A DNA stretch of 64,000 nucleotides, taken from assembly GCA_902728285.1 (NCBI GenBank), contig CACVBU010000824.1, positions 699,307 to 763,306 of the forward strand, read 5' to 3'. The stretch is from Clytia hemisphaerica (Eukaryota > Cnidaria > Hydrozoa > Leptothecata > Clytiidae). Shown piece after piece: positions 48,801 through 58,286 of the stretch. The position numbers were made by a program, and so were the translations under genes. The notes beneath the pieces were generated by a model that was given only the letters and a program-made list of their open reading frames with translations, did no database searches and had not been told where the DNA came from. Every line of letters begins with the position of its first letter. Position 1 is the stretch's first letter.

Positions 48801-51800
48801 ATGAGAAACTACCGAAAATACAAAATGCTCAAAATTATATTTTTTTTCGAAGAAATCATGCTGCTCTGTCTAGACCAAAATGTAAGGCGCCACCATTATT
48901 CTCTTTCATTCGTTTACAGGCTTGACGAGAAGATTTTGAACAGCACAGAACGATTTACGAAATGGAAACGCACTATCAAAAGGACTGGGTAAGGATGACT
49001 TATTACTGATCATTTTAAAATTGGTCTTTAGTCGTAAAATATTGATATGTCTCTGGTTTTAACTAATCGAGCACTCTTATAGCCTTGATTTGCCACACTT
49101 GTTCTGATTTTGCTCCTGGTTGGACAACTTTGTAGACCACTTTAGAGTTGGTGTTGCACGTTATTATCCACTATTAATGGAACATAATTTTAATATTGAT
49201 AGGTCTTTAGTCTGAAAGCTAAGGAATTTGAATTCTAAATATCAAACAAAGCAGTCTTGACTTGCATTTACTACTATAGGAATTATCAAAATTTAGCAGT
49301 CAGCAAACCCCTTTTTTGATCATTTTAAAATTGGTCTTCAGTCTGAAAGCTAAGGAATTTGAATTCAAAGTAACAAACCAAGAAGTCTGATTGACATTCA
49401 TGATATCTAAATTTGGCGGATACCAAATAGCTTCCCTTTTTTGCAAACTCTGTAACAAAAAAAAAAATATATCTTCGGTTTCCACTTTAACACTCACAAT
49501 TAAGCCTAGTTTTAATTTCATCTTCTTTATTTCTTAGTGGGTTTGCGGCAGCAGTGGACTCACTTACTCAAGTATTAGGTAATTTATCTTTTTCCGTTTC
49601 ATCTTTAATAGTGATTTTATTGAATTTGTTTTCCTTTTTTTACGAGAGGGAGGGGGTATACCCGAATGAAGACTGGTGCTCTGTTTTCAACATACTCAAA
49701 ATCATCGAACGTTTACTTGTTTTTTATCTGATATTCCGATGGCGGATTGGCGGCCGCCCACGCTAAAGCTCTAAAGGAGCGGGCCAATTTCCCATGGCGT
49801 AAACCTATAAATATTTCGGTTGGACCCGCCAATCCCCGAAAACGAGGGCTGGGTTACCAGACCTCCCGCTGCAAAATTCTTGACGCGGTCTAGCGAGCAC
49901 CTCACTAAAAACCGGGATTTTTCATCTCGTTTCTTAGTGAGTTCCACTTTGACGATTTTCGAAAAATAGAAGCCTTTCAACGTTGTTACTAAAAGAGGTA
50001 ACGAGTGGTAACGAGTGGTAACGAGTGGTAACGAGTGGTAACGATGTGGTAACGAGTGGTAACGAGGTGGTAACGAGGTGGTAACGAGTGGTAACGATGT
50101 GGTAACGAGGTAACGAGTGGTAACCAGTTGAAAACGGTGGCCCTAAGTCTCCAAATTTGAATTTCTCGATTCTGGTGGTTTTGCAACAGATGCTGATGGC
50201 TCTTGAGGTTCTGCAGCAGGACCTGGCAGATCTGGTGAATGTGCAGTAGGAATTGGAGATTTAGGCGAATGTTATATTGGAGTTGATGGTTCTGGTGAAT
50301 GTGATGGTAAACTTGGTTGTTTGGGTGAATGAAATGGTGGAATTGATGGTTCTGGTGAATGTGAATCAAAGAATGATGGTTCTGGAGGTTCTGCATTAGG
50401 AGTTGGCGATTCTGGGGAATGTGCATCAGGAGTTGGTGATTCTGGTGAATGTGCAGCAGGAGTTATTGGTTCTGGTGAATGCAATGGTGGAGTTGGTGGT
50501 TCTGGTGAATGCAATGGTGGAGTTGGTGGTTCTGGTGAATGTACACCAGGAGTTGGTGGTTCTGGTGAATGTACAGCAGGAGTTGGTGGTTCTGGTGAAT
50601 GTACAGCAGGAGTTGGTGCTTCTGGTGAATGTACAGCAGGAGTTGATGGTTCTGGTGAATAAAATGGTGGAGTTGGTGGTTTTGGTGAATGTGCAGCAGG
50701 AGTTGGTGGTTCTGGTGAATGTGCAGCAGGAGTTGGTGGTTCTGTGAATGCAATGGTGGAGTGGTGGTTTGGGGTGGGCAGGAAGTTGGTGGTTCTGGTG
50801 AATGGTGGTGGATTTGGTGGTTCTGGTGAATGCATGGTGGAGTTGGTGGTTCTGGTGAATGCAATGGTGGGAGTTCTTGGAGTGGTTCTGGTGAATGTAC
50901 AGCAGGAGTTGGTGGTTCTGGTTGAAGTCAGGAAGTTGGTGGTTTCTGGTGAATGTACAGCAGGAGTTGATGGTTCTGGTGAATAAAATGGTGGAGTTGG
51001 TGGTTTTTGTGAATGTGCAGCAGGAGTTGGTGGTTCTGGTGAATGTGCAGCAGAAGTTGGTGGTTCTGGTGAATGCAATGGTGGAGTTGGTGGTTCTGGT
51101 GAATGCAATGGTGGAGTTGGTGGTTCTGGTGAATGTGCAGCAGGAGTTGGTGGTTCTGGTGAATGCAATGGTGGAGTTGGTGGTTCTGGTGAATGCAATG
51201 GTGGAGTTGGTGGTTCTGGTGAATGCAATGGTGGAGTTGGTGGTTCTGGTGAATGTACAGCAGGAGTTGGTGGTTCTGGTGAATGTACAGCAGGAGTTGG
51301 TGGTGCTGGTGAATGTACAGCAGGAGTTGGTGATTCTGGTGAATGCGCAGCAGGAGTTGGTGGTTCTGGTGAAGGCAATGGTGGAATTGGTGGTTCTGGT
51401 GAATGTGCAGCAGGAGTTGGTGGTTCTGGTGAATGTGATAAGGGAGTTGATTGTTCTGGTAAATGTACAGCAGGAGTTGGTGGTGCTGGTGAATTTAATG
51501 CTGGCGTTGATGGTTCTGGTGAATGTGATAGTGGCGTTAATCGTTTAGGCGAATACAATGCCGGTGTTGATGGATCTGGTGAATGCAATGGTGGAGTTGG
51601 TGGTTCTGGTGAATGTGCATCAGGAGTTGGTGATTCTGTTGAATGTGCATCAGGAGTTGGTGGTTCTGGTGAATGCAATGGTGGAGTTGGTGGTTCTGGT
51701 GAATGTGCAGCAGGAGTTGGTGGTTCTGGTGAATGTGCAGTAGGAGTTGGTGGTTCTGGTGAATGCAATGGTGGAGTTGGTGGTTCTGGTGAATGTACAC

Positions 51801-54800
51801 CAGGAGTTGGTGGTTCTGGTGAATGTGCAGCAGGAGTTGGTGGTTCTGATGAATCCAATGGTGGAGTTGTTGATTTTGGTGAATATGCATCAGGAGTCGA
51901 TTGTTCTGGTGAATGTACAGCAGGAGTTAGTGGTTCTGGTGAATGGGATAGTGGAGTTGATGATTCTGGTGAATATAATGTTGATGTTGATGGATCTGGT
52001 GAATGCAATGGTGGGGATGGTCATTCTCGTGAATGCAATGGTGGGGAGGGTGGGGACAGTGAATGTGATGGAGTTGATGATTCTGGTGAATGTGCATTAG
52101 GAGTTGATGGATCTGGTGAATGCAATGGTGGAGTTAATGGTTCTGGAGAATGTGATGGTGAAGTTAATGGTTCTGGTAAATGTACATTATTAATTGATGA
52201 CCTTGAGCTTACTCTTAGGTTCCAAATAAACGCCCCCTTGTTAATTTTCCGAGAATTGTCTGACACTGCATGACCTCTTTGTTATTTTATACACTTTTGT
52301 CCATTTGACCGAGAATCTTTCCCATCCCCCACTCTAGTGGAAATATTCCTATTCCCATATTCCTATTCCCATTTGATTGACGTCATTTGGCAAAATGGTC
52401 AAACCATTGAAAAATTGGATGCTCTTTCAATCCCAATCCCATTTGAAACATTAAACTTTTTTAGATTCTTTTAAAGCTTTCCTTGGTATTGTTTTTACTT
52501 TGATGTTTCTTCTTGTTTCAACATTTTCCTTTTGAGTCATTAGGTGTGTTCATTAAGAGTTCTTTTAGAGGATATGAGAATTTCAAATCGCGGTGACCCA
52601 ATAATCTTTTGGATAAACTTTTTATTCAGTTTATTTGAAATAATTATTTCATCTCTACCCTGAAAAATGGCTTTTGAATAAAATTTTATGTTTAGTTTAC
52701 GTGGAAACATGAAAAATATGATTAACTGATAATATGAAATTCTCCGGAATTCAAGTACGATATGATATGGTTAAGTCATTGTTGTTGCTTCCCTACAAAA
52801 ACTGTTCACGAGGCTATGGCCTTTTTTTATACATATTTATTTTGTTAGGTATTTTATACGATAACATATGGTTTATTTTCTGAAGTTTTCTTAACTACGT
52901 TATTTTTAGGGAGAAAAAGTTTCCTCGAATTCTAGCTTTGCAAATTTCGATTTTTATTGATAGAAATTTTCATTTCAAAATTGAATATTGCGGGAATTCT
53001 CTCAAAGATATGCTTATATTTTTATATTTTGTTCCAAACGATGAAGAATATTTTGTTTAAAAAGAAACCTGAGAGATATTTTACTTGTGTTAAAATATTT
53101 TGTCATTGTATTCAAACATCTAATCAAAACGCTGTAGTTGGTTTAAAGAATGTTGTTGAATTGATGTTAAAAAACGCAACTTCACGCAAAGCATTGAACA
53201 GTACTTATAATCGTTATGTAATCGCCATTAGAGCTCATTTAATCTAGATAGTTTCACATTGAGCGATCATTAACTAGCAAAAAAAATATCAGATTCACCA
53301 TAAATGTATTTTCATTTCATGAATAACATCTCAATAACAATTTATCAGAATATGAACTCCTGCTGCGAATTCACCACAACCATCAACTCCACCATCACAT
53401 TCACCAGAACCATCAATTCCACCATCCCATTCACCAGAACCATCAACTCCAATATCACATTCATCAGAACCACCAACTCCACCATTGCATTCACCAGATC
53501 CATCAACACCGGCATTGTATTCGCCTAAACGATTAACGCCACTATCACATTCACCAGAACCATCAACGCCAGCACTAAATTCACCAGCACCACCAGCTCC
53601 TGCTGTACATTTACCAGAACAATCAACTCCCTTATCACATTCACCAGAACCACCAACTCCTGCTGCACATTCACCAGAACCACCAATTCCACCATTGCCT
53701 TCACCAGAACCACCAACTCCTGCTGCGCATTCACCAGAATCACCAACTCCTGCTGTACATTCACCAGCACCACCAACTCCTGCTGTACATTCACCAGAAG
53801 CACCAACTCCTGCTGTACATTCACCAGAACCACCAACTCCTGCTGTATATTCACCAGAACCACCAACTCCACCATTGCATTCACCAGAACCACCAACTCC
53901 ACCATTGCATTCACCAGAACCACCAACTCCTGCTGCACATTCACCAGAAACCACCAACTCCACCATTGCATTCACCAGAACCACCAACTCCACCATTGCA
54001 TTCACCAGAACCACCAACTCCTGCTGCACATTCACCAGAACCACCAACTCCTGCTGCACATTCACAAAAACCACCAACTCCACCATTTTATTCACCAGAA
54101 CCATCAACTCCTGCTGTACATTCACCAGAACCACCAACTCCTGCTGTACATTCACCAGAACCACCAACTTCTGCTGTACATTCACCAGAACCACCAACTC
54201 CTGCTGTACATTCACCAGAACCACTAACTCCACCATTGCATTCACCAGAACCACCAACTCCACCATTGCATTCACCAGAACCACCAACTCCACCATTGCA
54301 TTCACCAGAACCACCAACTCCTGCTGCACATTCACCAGAACCACCAACTCCACCATTGCATTCACCAGAACCACCAACTCCTGCTGCACATTCACCAGAA
54401 CCACCAACTCCTGCTGCACATTCACCAAAACCACCAACTCCACCATTTTATTCACCAGAACCATCAACTCCTGCTGTACATTCACCAGAAGCACCAACTC
54501 CTGCTGTACATTCACCAGAACCACCAACTCCTGCTGTACATTCACCAGAACTACCAACTCCTGGTGTACATTCACCAGAACCACCAACTCCACCATTGCA
54601 TTCACCAGAACCACCAACTCCACCATTGCATTCACCAGAACCAATAACTCCTGCTGCACATTCACCAGAATCACCAACTCCTGATGCACATTCCCCAGAA
54701 TCGCCAACTCCTAATGCAGAACCTCCAGAACCATCAATCTTTGATTCACATTCACCAGAACCATCAATTCCACCATTTCATTCACCCAAACAACCAAGTT

Positions 54801-56129
54801 TACCATCACATTCACCAGAACCATCAACTCCAATATAACATTCGCCTAAATCTCCAATTCCTACTGCACATTCACCAGATCTGCCAGGTCCTGCTGCAGA
54901 ACCTCAAGAGCCATCAGCATCTGTTGCAAAACCACCAGAATCGAGAAATTCAAATTTGGAGACTTAGGGCCACCGTTTTCAACTGGTTACCACTCGTTAC
55001 CTCGTTACCACATCGTTACCACTCGTTACCACCTCGTTACCACCTCGTTACCACTCGTTACCACATCGTTACCACTCGTTACCACTCGTTACCACTCGTT
55101 ACCACTCGTTACCTCTTTTAGTAACAACGGCCTTTCAAGTGTTTTGACGCAAATTCGATTATTTTGCTACTGCAAGAGCTTCGAAAATTAAAAGTGACGT
55201 CAAAAAATCGAATGTTTAGAGCCCGAAAACCCGGGCTCAAAACATTCGAAAAAGTCGCAAAGCGGAATAGACGTTAATTGCGTAAAAAACGCGGGTGACG
55301 TCTTGTATAGGCTAGACGCGGTCTTGCAAAATCCCGTAACCTAAACCTTCCAGATGTTGAAAATTTTCCCGACCTTCAGAGCTTTAGCGTGTCGTATGAA
55401 AATCTCACCATCTGGGTGCCAGATAAACCTGTTTTAAGATCTGTACACTCTTAAGGTCTACATAAATATCTTTATAAATTATTAGTAGAATGTCTTTGTG
55501 TATGTGCTAAATACTTTGCTACAACCCCGAAGAGGCCAGAGAAAATTTCTAAAATGGTTGACTAATCGACGTAATCCTCTAAGAATCCTTGCACCAATTA
55601 TCTTGTCAGTTAACCTCTTCCGTACATCCCTGTACTTCGCCACTCTTCGTAGCGAGCACCTCACGAAAAACCAGGATTTTCCATCTCGCTTCTTAGCGAG
55701 TTTCACTTTGACGATTTTCGAAAAATAGAAGCCTTTCAAGTGCTTTGACGAAGATTCGATTTTTTAGCTACTGCAGGAGCTTCAAAAATTTAAAGTGACG
55801 TCAAAAAATCGAATGTTTAGAGTCTGAAAACCCGGGCTCAAAACATTCGAAAATTTCGCAAAGTGAAATAAACGTTAATTGCGTAGAATAAACGCGGTCG
55901 ACGTCTAGTATAGGATACTCTCTTCGCCGTTAGAAATGGAAGATGATTGAATAAGTTTGCACCATCGTTTCTCAAACCATTCGATCATCACCACAAGCAT
56001 CAGTAAAATTTCTGCTGCAATAATCCTCTCTTTTCAATTTACTAAAATTATTTAATTTGTTCAGATGCTTTCCATCGAGCAAGAAGAAGAATGCTTTCAG
56101 CGAGATCTACACTACCTGTGGTCACGTGA
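36880..56129 (+). CDS. MKS1: MKS1, B9-domain protein of the ciliary transition zone (11 coding exons, 540 aa)
   Basis: Exons 36880-36941, 37398-37506, 38367-38506, 40142-40326, 40838-41001, 41754-42149, 42796-43054, 44107-44239, 48920-48988, 49538-49578 and 56065-56129 join in phase (1623 nt). Family signatures in order: YRSHDPPKNF near the N-terminus; EEEKEEIMIHWQEKLFS; NQRIFTYIDSD; then the B9 domain, about residues 300-478 (FEYDSLYVVYTLDLP, FSYPFQFQLQYTW, WQRHRIEGYGYCQLP, RRFFIGG, TGTLVLRI); and a C-terminal VLDAFHRARRRM. Human MKS1 is 559 aa, so the model is full length. MKS1 works with B9D1, B9D2 and tectonic proteins in the transition-zone complex. Introns 8 (4.7 kb) and 10 (6.5 kb) hold an antisense gene and a foldback element. 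The last four exons are small and easily missed, but phase and the HRARRRM end support them. Confidence 0.93.
38634..39458. repeat. Inverted-repeat element, about 0.8 kb (TACCGGGTG ends)
   Basis: TACCGGGTGGGCCACAAAAA with AAGTTTCTCTCTTT at the left is answered by AAAGAGAGAAACTTTTTTGT with GGCGCACCCGGTA at the right. Arms of at least 150 bp can be followed (ACTTTTGATCTAATAAACC and inverse). MKS1 intron 3. Confidence 0.85.
39768..40066. mobile_element. MITE with TTCTCACAGACCCGG / GTCTGTGTGAAAGGGTG ends
   Basis: Same layout as 21255-21720 without the nested insertion (TGATATTACTATGTTTTTAT, TTTATTTGATTATTTTCGAG). MKS1 intron 3. Confidence 0.72.
43523..43796. mobile_element. MITE with AGGGCTAC / GTAGCCCTT ends
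   Basis: Inverted ends AGGGCTACTTAGACTACACA and GTGTATGTAGCCCTT enclose many AATATATTG units, some as inverted pairs. A truncated relative is at 2489-2730. MKS1 intron 7. Confidence 0.75.
43800..44060. repeat. C-run repeats (ACCCCCCTTAGGTAAG)
   Basis: About ten degenerate units of ACCCCCCTTAGG spread over 260 bp at the end of MKS1 intron 7, next to the exon at 44107. Confidence 0.7.
44187..44490 (+). repeat. Four tandem copies of a 76-bp exon-plus-splice-donor segment
   Basis: Units start at 44187, 44263, 44339 and 44415. Each contains the last 53 bases of MKS1 exon 8 (TTTCCACTGGAACTCTGG to CTACAATCAAA), the donor GTAAGT and 20 bp of intron (AATGGGCTTTTTC). Copies 2-4 are almost identical to each other and carry ATGAAC where copy 1 has ATAAAC. 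Only the first donor continues the MKS1 reading frame; read-through meets TAA at once. Confidence 0.93.
44515..44740. repeat. Repeats of CCCCCTGGATATCC
   Basis: Seven or eight spaced copies of ACCCCCTGGATATCC in MKS1 intron 8. Short open frames across them are by-products. Confidence 0.7.
44780..44960. mobile_element. MITE family GTAAGAACATCC, degenerate copy
   Basis: The body signatures TTCTTAACTTTTTTGAGTTC and GAAGCCTTTTAAAATGTTC are recognisable; the ends are poor. Confidence 0.5.
46199..46966 (-). CDS. Predicted secreted protein of unknown family, antisense inside MKS1 intron 8
   Basis: 255 codons without an intron. The ATG at 46966 sits 5 nt after a good acceptor (ATCTTTTTAG), which suggests a leader intron. 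The protein starts with a signal peptide (MAGKLEFSLTILAMFTLCLV), then a moderately polar region with NVTIIMTVAPLDSK and alternating hydrophobic strands (KCTLIWVYS, QILLYSNQDD, KIIVLCISFPTC). About seven Cys residues are present. The strand spacing recalls a vWA/Rossmann-like fold, but no DxSxS metal site is seen. Transcription is opposite to MKS1, whose intron encloses the whole gene. I do not recognise the family. An upstream in-frame extension lacking an ATG was not used. A retrogene origin is possible. Confidence 0.6.
   Translation of the reverse strand: MAGKLEFSLTILAMFTLCLVDGSDPQSGGIEGESLSPYCLRIKNVTIIMTVAPLDSKMTSEYTGQTIIENIEEEFYLLVKALLREKCTLIWVYSKTHNSLRRITDRNYQSLFAYDFMDVTGLEMQGTFNDPVQLSNLLDNLPESNDKVEQILLYSNQDDIPLQSFPFYVCRTFPTNGGIEKHVSDELEHLQKRKKTKIIVLCISFPTCNLQPHYPLCALSKKWLRKDNIVEVNMKSGEDEFDIFRQTFDLIRSLS
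47463..47691. mobile_element. MITE with TTA target duplication, copy 3
   Basis: Ends AGGCCGGTCTACACTTGCAC and TTTCAAGTGGAGACCGGCCT, flanked by TTA (47460-47462, 47692-47694). Family of 1255-1500, to which its middle (TTGAATACATTTCAACTTTT) is close but reversed. Confidence 0.82.
48085..48275. mobile_element. MITE family GTAAGAACATCC, reverse-oriented copy
   Basis: AGATTCGATGCCCAAATTGT, CTCAAAAAGTTAAGAACATC and TTGGATATTCTTATAA are the complement-strand signatures of the family. MKS1 intron 8. Confidence 0.6.
48267..48890. repeat. Two adjacent tandem duplications next to MKS1 exon 9
   Basis: 48267-48480 holds two copies of a 107-bp unit (AATAAAGGCGTACCATAAGT). 48553-48890 holds three copies of a 110-130-bp unit (AAGATGAGAAACTACCGAAA, TTCGAAGAAATCGC, CTGTCTAGACCAAATGTAAG). 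The array ends 30 bp before the exon starting at 48920. Confidence 0.85.
49972..49980 (+). repeat. 9-bp target-site duplication, left copy (GCCTTTCAA)
   Basis: Identical to 55130-55138. The unoccupied MITE copies have GCCTTTCAA once. Confidence 0.92.
50272..52266 (-). pseudogene. Left-arm open frame: decapeptide repeat (SPEPPTPAVH), broken
   Basis: Roughly 60 copies of a ten-residue unit HSPEPPTPxx (xx = AA, AV, PL) read leftward, ending IPPFHSPKQPSLPSHSPEPS. A single in-frame TGA (52020-52018) interrupts the frame, and between about 50990 and 50740 the frame slips and returns. No ATG opens it; the first codon of the open stretch is GTG. Because the unit is 30 bp, other frames and the opposite strand are also open (for example VLVNVQQELV), so openness alone is no proof of coding. 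The Pro/Glu frame is the one conserved in both arms. Confidence 0.5.
53485..54838 (+). pseudogene. Right-arm open frame: decapeptide repeat (SPEPPTPAVH), frameshifted
   Basis: The mirror image of the left-arm frame, reading rightward. An extra A near 53949 (CCAGAAACC) shifts the frame, which continues from 53966 to the TAA at 54836-54838. The last about 60 residues match the left arm, apart from SIFDSH versus SFFDSH. No ATG precedes it. It is shorter than the left arm by several repeat units. Confidence 0.5.
55130..55138 (+). repeat. 9-bp target-site duplication, right copy (GCCTTTCAA)
   Basis: Pairs with 49972-49980. Confidence 0.92.
55690..55912. mobile_element. MITE family GCGAGTTCCACTTTGA, second intact copy
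   Basis: Runs from TTCTTAGCGAGTTTCACTTT to GACGTCTAGTATAGGATA, with the central inverted pair around AAAACCCGGGCTC. It shows GAAGCCTTTCAAGTGCTTTG uninterrupted. MKS1 intron 10, directly after the split copy; upstream DNA shared with 49888-49930 (GCGAGCACCTCAC) suggests the two copies are a local duplication. Confidence 0.8.
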
Positions 56130-58286
56130 TCTACATCCTCCATTCTGATTGGTTCATGGCAAGACTTAGTTGGATCTCATTGGCTGACTCTCAGTGTTTG
56201 GAGATCACGTGTCTCGTAAGCCTTATTCTGATTGGCTAATAGCGTGACTGGCTTCAATCTTATTGGCTGACTTCACCCTTTGTTAGTGGAGATGCAGGTT
56301 TGCTGTTTAGGAATACCTTTGTCTTATTTTTGGGTGAACTTTCCATGGCATGTGCTTCCGATGTGAAGTAATAGATTTGCAGACATGCTAGTAAGAAATA
56401 TGAAAATGGTGCAAAATCTTTTAGCATGCACTGCTGAGCTGTTTGGCAACAAATTCATTGTTAGTTATTTGTGGTTGTTGATAAGCTGGTTAGGAGACAT
56501 GTTCTGTATTCTTATGCGACAGCAAAGAGCACCAAACGTTCTCAAATAGAATACACTTCCAACCCTCACGCAACAAGACTGATTTAAAGACCATTTCACT
56601 GTCGAAAGGAATTATGGGTAATTATGACCACCGCACTCTGATAACCACTTTCTGTGAGTGAAAATTGTTGGATGTTATCGCGTCTAACCAACGGAAAGCC
56701 ATTATGGGGGCGCAATTATTCCTGATTACCCATGATTCATTTCGACTGTGTCCGAGCTTTCACGATTTGAATGACGTCAAAGGGCAATCAGTCAATTCAA
56801 TGGCTTCTGAAATTTGACGTTGTTCAACCCTTGTAAATTCGGGCCCTGTCCCTTTTATGCATCTTTTGGTGTACAAGATATGTAGGAATAGTTATATAAA
56901 GATTTTATAACCACATTCAGCACTGTCTAGTATACCGTAGCCAGAAAAACAAAATTCAGCTTCGGTTTTTTAAATGCACACTTATGTACAGCCAAGTACT
57001 TAGGAATAAATTCATGATATGCACCATTGCAATGTCTTCCATGGAGCCAACAGCTGATTGGTTGAAAGTGACGTATTGCTTGATTTTACGTCACTCACAA
57101 CTAATCAGCTGTTGGGTCCGTGATGTAATGTCTTCCACGGAGCCAACAGCTGATTGGTTGAAAGTGACGTATTGCTTGATTTTACGTCACTTACAACCAA
57201 TCAGCTGTTGGGTCCGTGGAAAATATTGCAATGGTGCATATCATGAACACACCAAATTTCTATTGTAAATAATACCGTAAACAATGTGTTCAAAACCGAA
57301 ATATTTATTCAAACAAATTTTCTTCAATTTTATCAGATTTTAAAACTGGTAGTAGTAGGCACAAACTCAAGTTATATCCTTTGATCCCAGTATTTTCGGA
57401 AACTATGTCCTGTGAATCGAATATTCACTTTTCAGAAGTGGGGGGACAAGAAATCAGCTAAACTCAATGTTGAGTTGACCCAGGTTTCAACCAGCTGTTT
57501 TAGTGTAAAAGTAGTTTTTGATTTAATAATTTACTTACAGATCTTTTTCAGTCAAAGTTCTATATTTTTTATCCTGGAATGTATATATGCATTTGGTGCT
57601 GTGAGCATATTTCTGTAATTTCTTCGCAAGAGGACCAAAACAGGGATCGAATATTCCTTAATTTGGGGATTTTTATTATTCAAAATTTCATTGGAAAACA
57701 ATGTCAATTAATGTGATTATCTGCGCACCTCATCTTCATGAAGAATCTGGAAGAGTAATTAACAGAATTACAAAGCGTCTGTACACTATTCATTGTCATC
57801 AAAAATTATTGAAAACCATTTTTTCCACCATTTTCTTTCATCTTCGTTTTACTCACTTTCAGCATTTCATCAAGAAAAAAAGCATTGAAGCGTTGAAAAA
57901 AATTTGCGGCCATAAATCAAGCTTTCTGATTGGTCGATAAGGAGAAATCAGGCCTTCTGATTGGCTAATAATGATATATTGCTTTCTTTAGCCGAAACAA
58001 TGTTTATCGACCAGAGTTTTGTTCAAACCCGTGTTTGCAATGTTCTAACAAATTAATGAATATATAATTAATTTTAAACAATTAATCTAGTCCGTATTTA
58101 ATTGGAGTTTTTCACCAGATAGATTTGCTTTTCGGTGACACTTATTTTCTACAAATAAAACCCATAGTTCAGGACAATCTCTTTTTGAGCAAACTATGCA
58201 GTAGATTTATTGAGGAGTACACTGAACAATTAAACACAATAACATCAATTACAAAGGCTTTCTCCACTATTAAACAAGAAAGAATA
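56130..58286. other. Spacer between MKS1 and GGT
   Basis: MKS1 3' flank, then repeats of TGATTGGCT/ATCACGTG type near 56120-56270 and the palindromic element at 57010-57248. The part before 58286 presumably holds the GGT promoter and leader. I recognise no gene. Confidence 0.5.
57010..57248. mobile_element. Palindromic MITE (ATGATATGCACCATTGCAAT ends)
   Basis: Ends CATGATATGCACCATTGCAA and TTGCAATGGTGCATATCATG are exact inverses. Inside, an approximately 100-bp palindromic unit (GGAGCCAACAGCTGATTGGT to ACCAATCAGCTGTTGGGTCC) occurs twice. Relative of 16802-17228. Confidence 0.87.

Larger units (their letters stand above)
49981..55129. mobile_element. Foldback-type transposon, 5149 bp, in MKS1 intron 10
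   Basis: The ends CGTTGTTACTAAAAGAGGTA and TACCTCTTTTAGTAACAACG are exact inverses, followed inward on both sides by about 12 short GGTAACGAGT units. Then come long arrays of a 30-bp unit (CCAGAACCACCAACTCCTGC plus TGTACATTCA), inverted between arms. The outer about 440 bp of the two arms encode the same 145-codon frame with one difference. The centre (about 52270-53330) is A+T-rich single-copy DNA without a recognisable transposase. Flanking GCCTTTCAA repeats are perfect. Long repeat-built arms with a 9-bp duplication are known from Drosophila FB elements; Mutator-like elements also make about 9 bp. Probably non-autonomous. Confidence 0.92.
49925..55320. mobile_element. MITE (GCGAGTTCCACTTTGA family) split by the foldback element
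   Basis: The left part (TTCTTAGTGAGTTCCACTTT to AGCCTTTCAA, 49980) and the right part (GCCTTTCAAGTGTTTTGACG to GTCTTGTATAGGCTAG) together make one copy of the MITE that is uninterrupted at 11645-11868 and 55690-55912. Further out, CACGCTAAAGCTCTAAAGG (about 49759) and CAGAGCTTTAGCGTG (about 55380) may be ends of yet another enclosing element. Confidence 0.85.

Noticed and set aside
50403..52100. Plus-strand frames (VLVNVQQELVVL type) across the left arm, and the minus-strand ones across the right arm
   Set aside because: Shadows of the 30-bp repeat. The Pro/Glu frame is the one with matching ends in both arms, and even that is doubtful.
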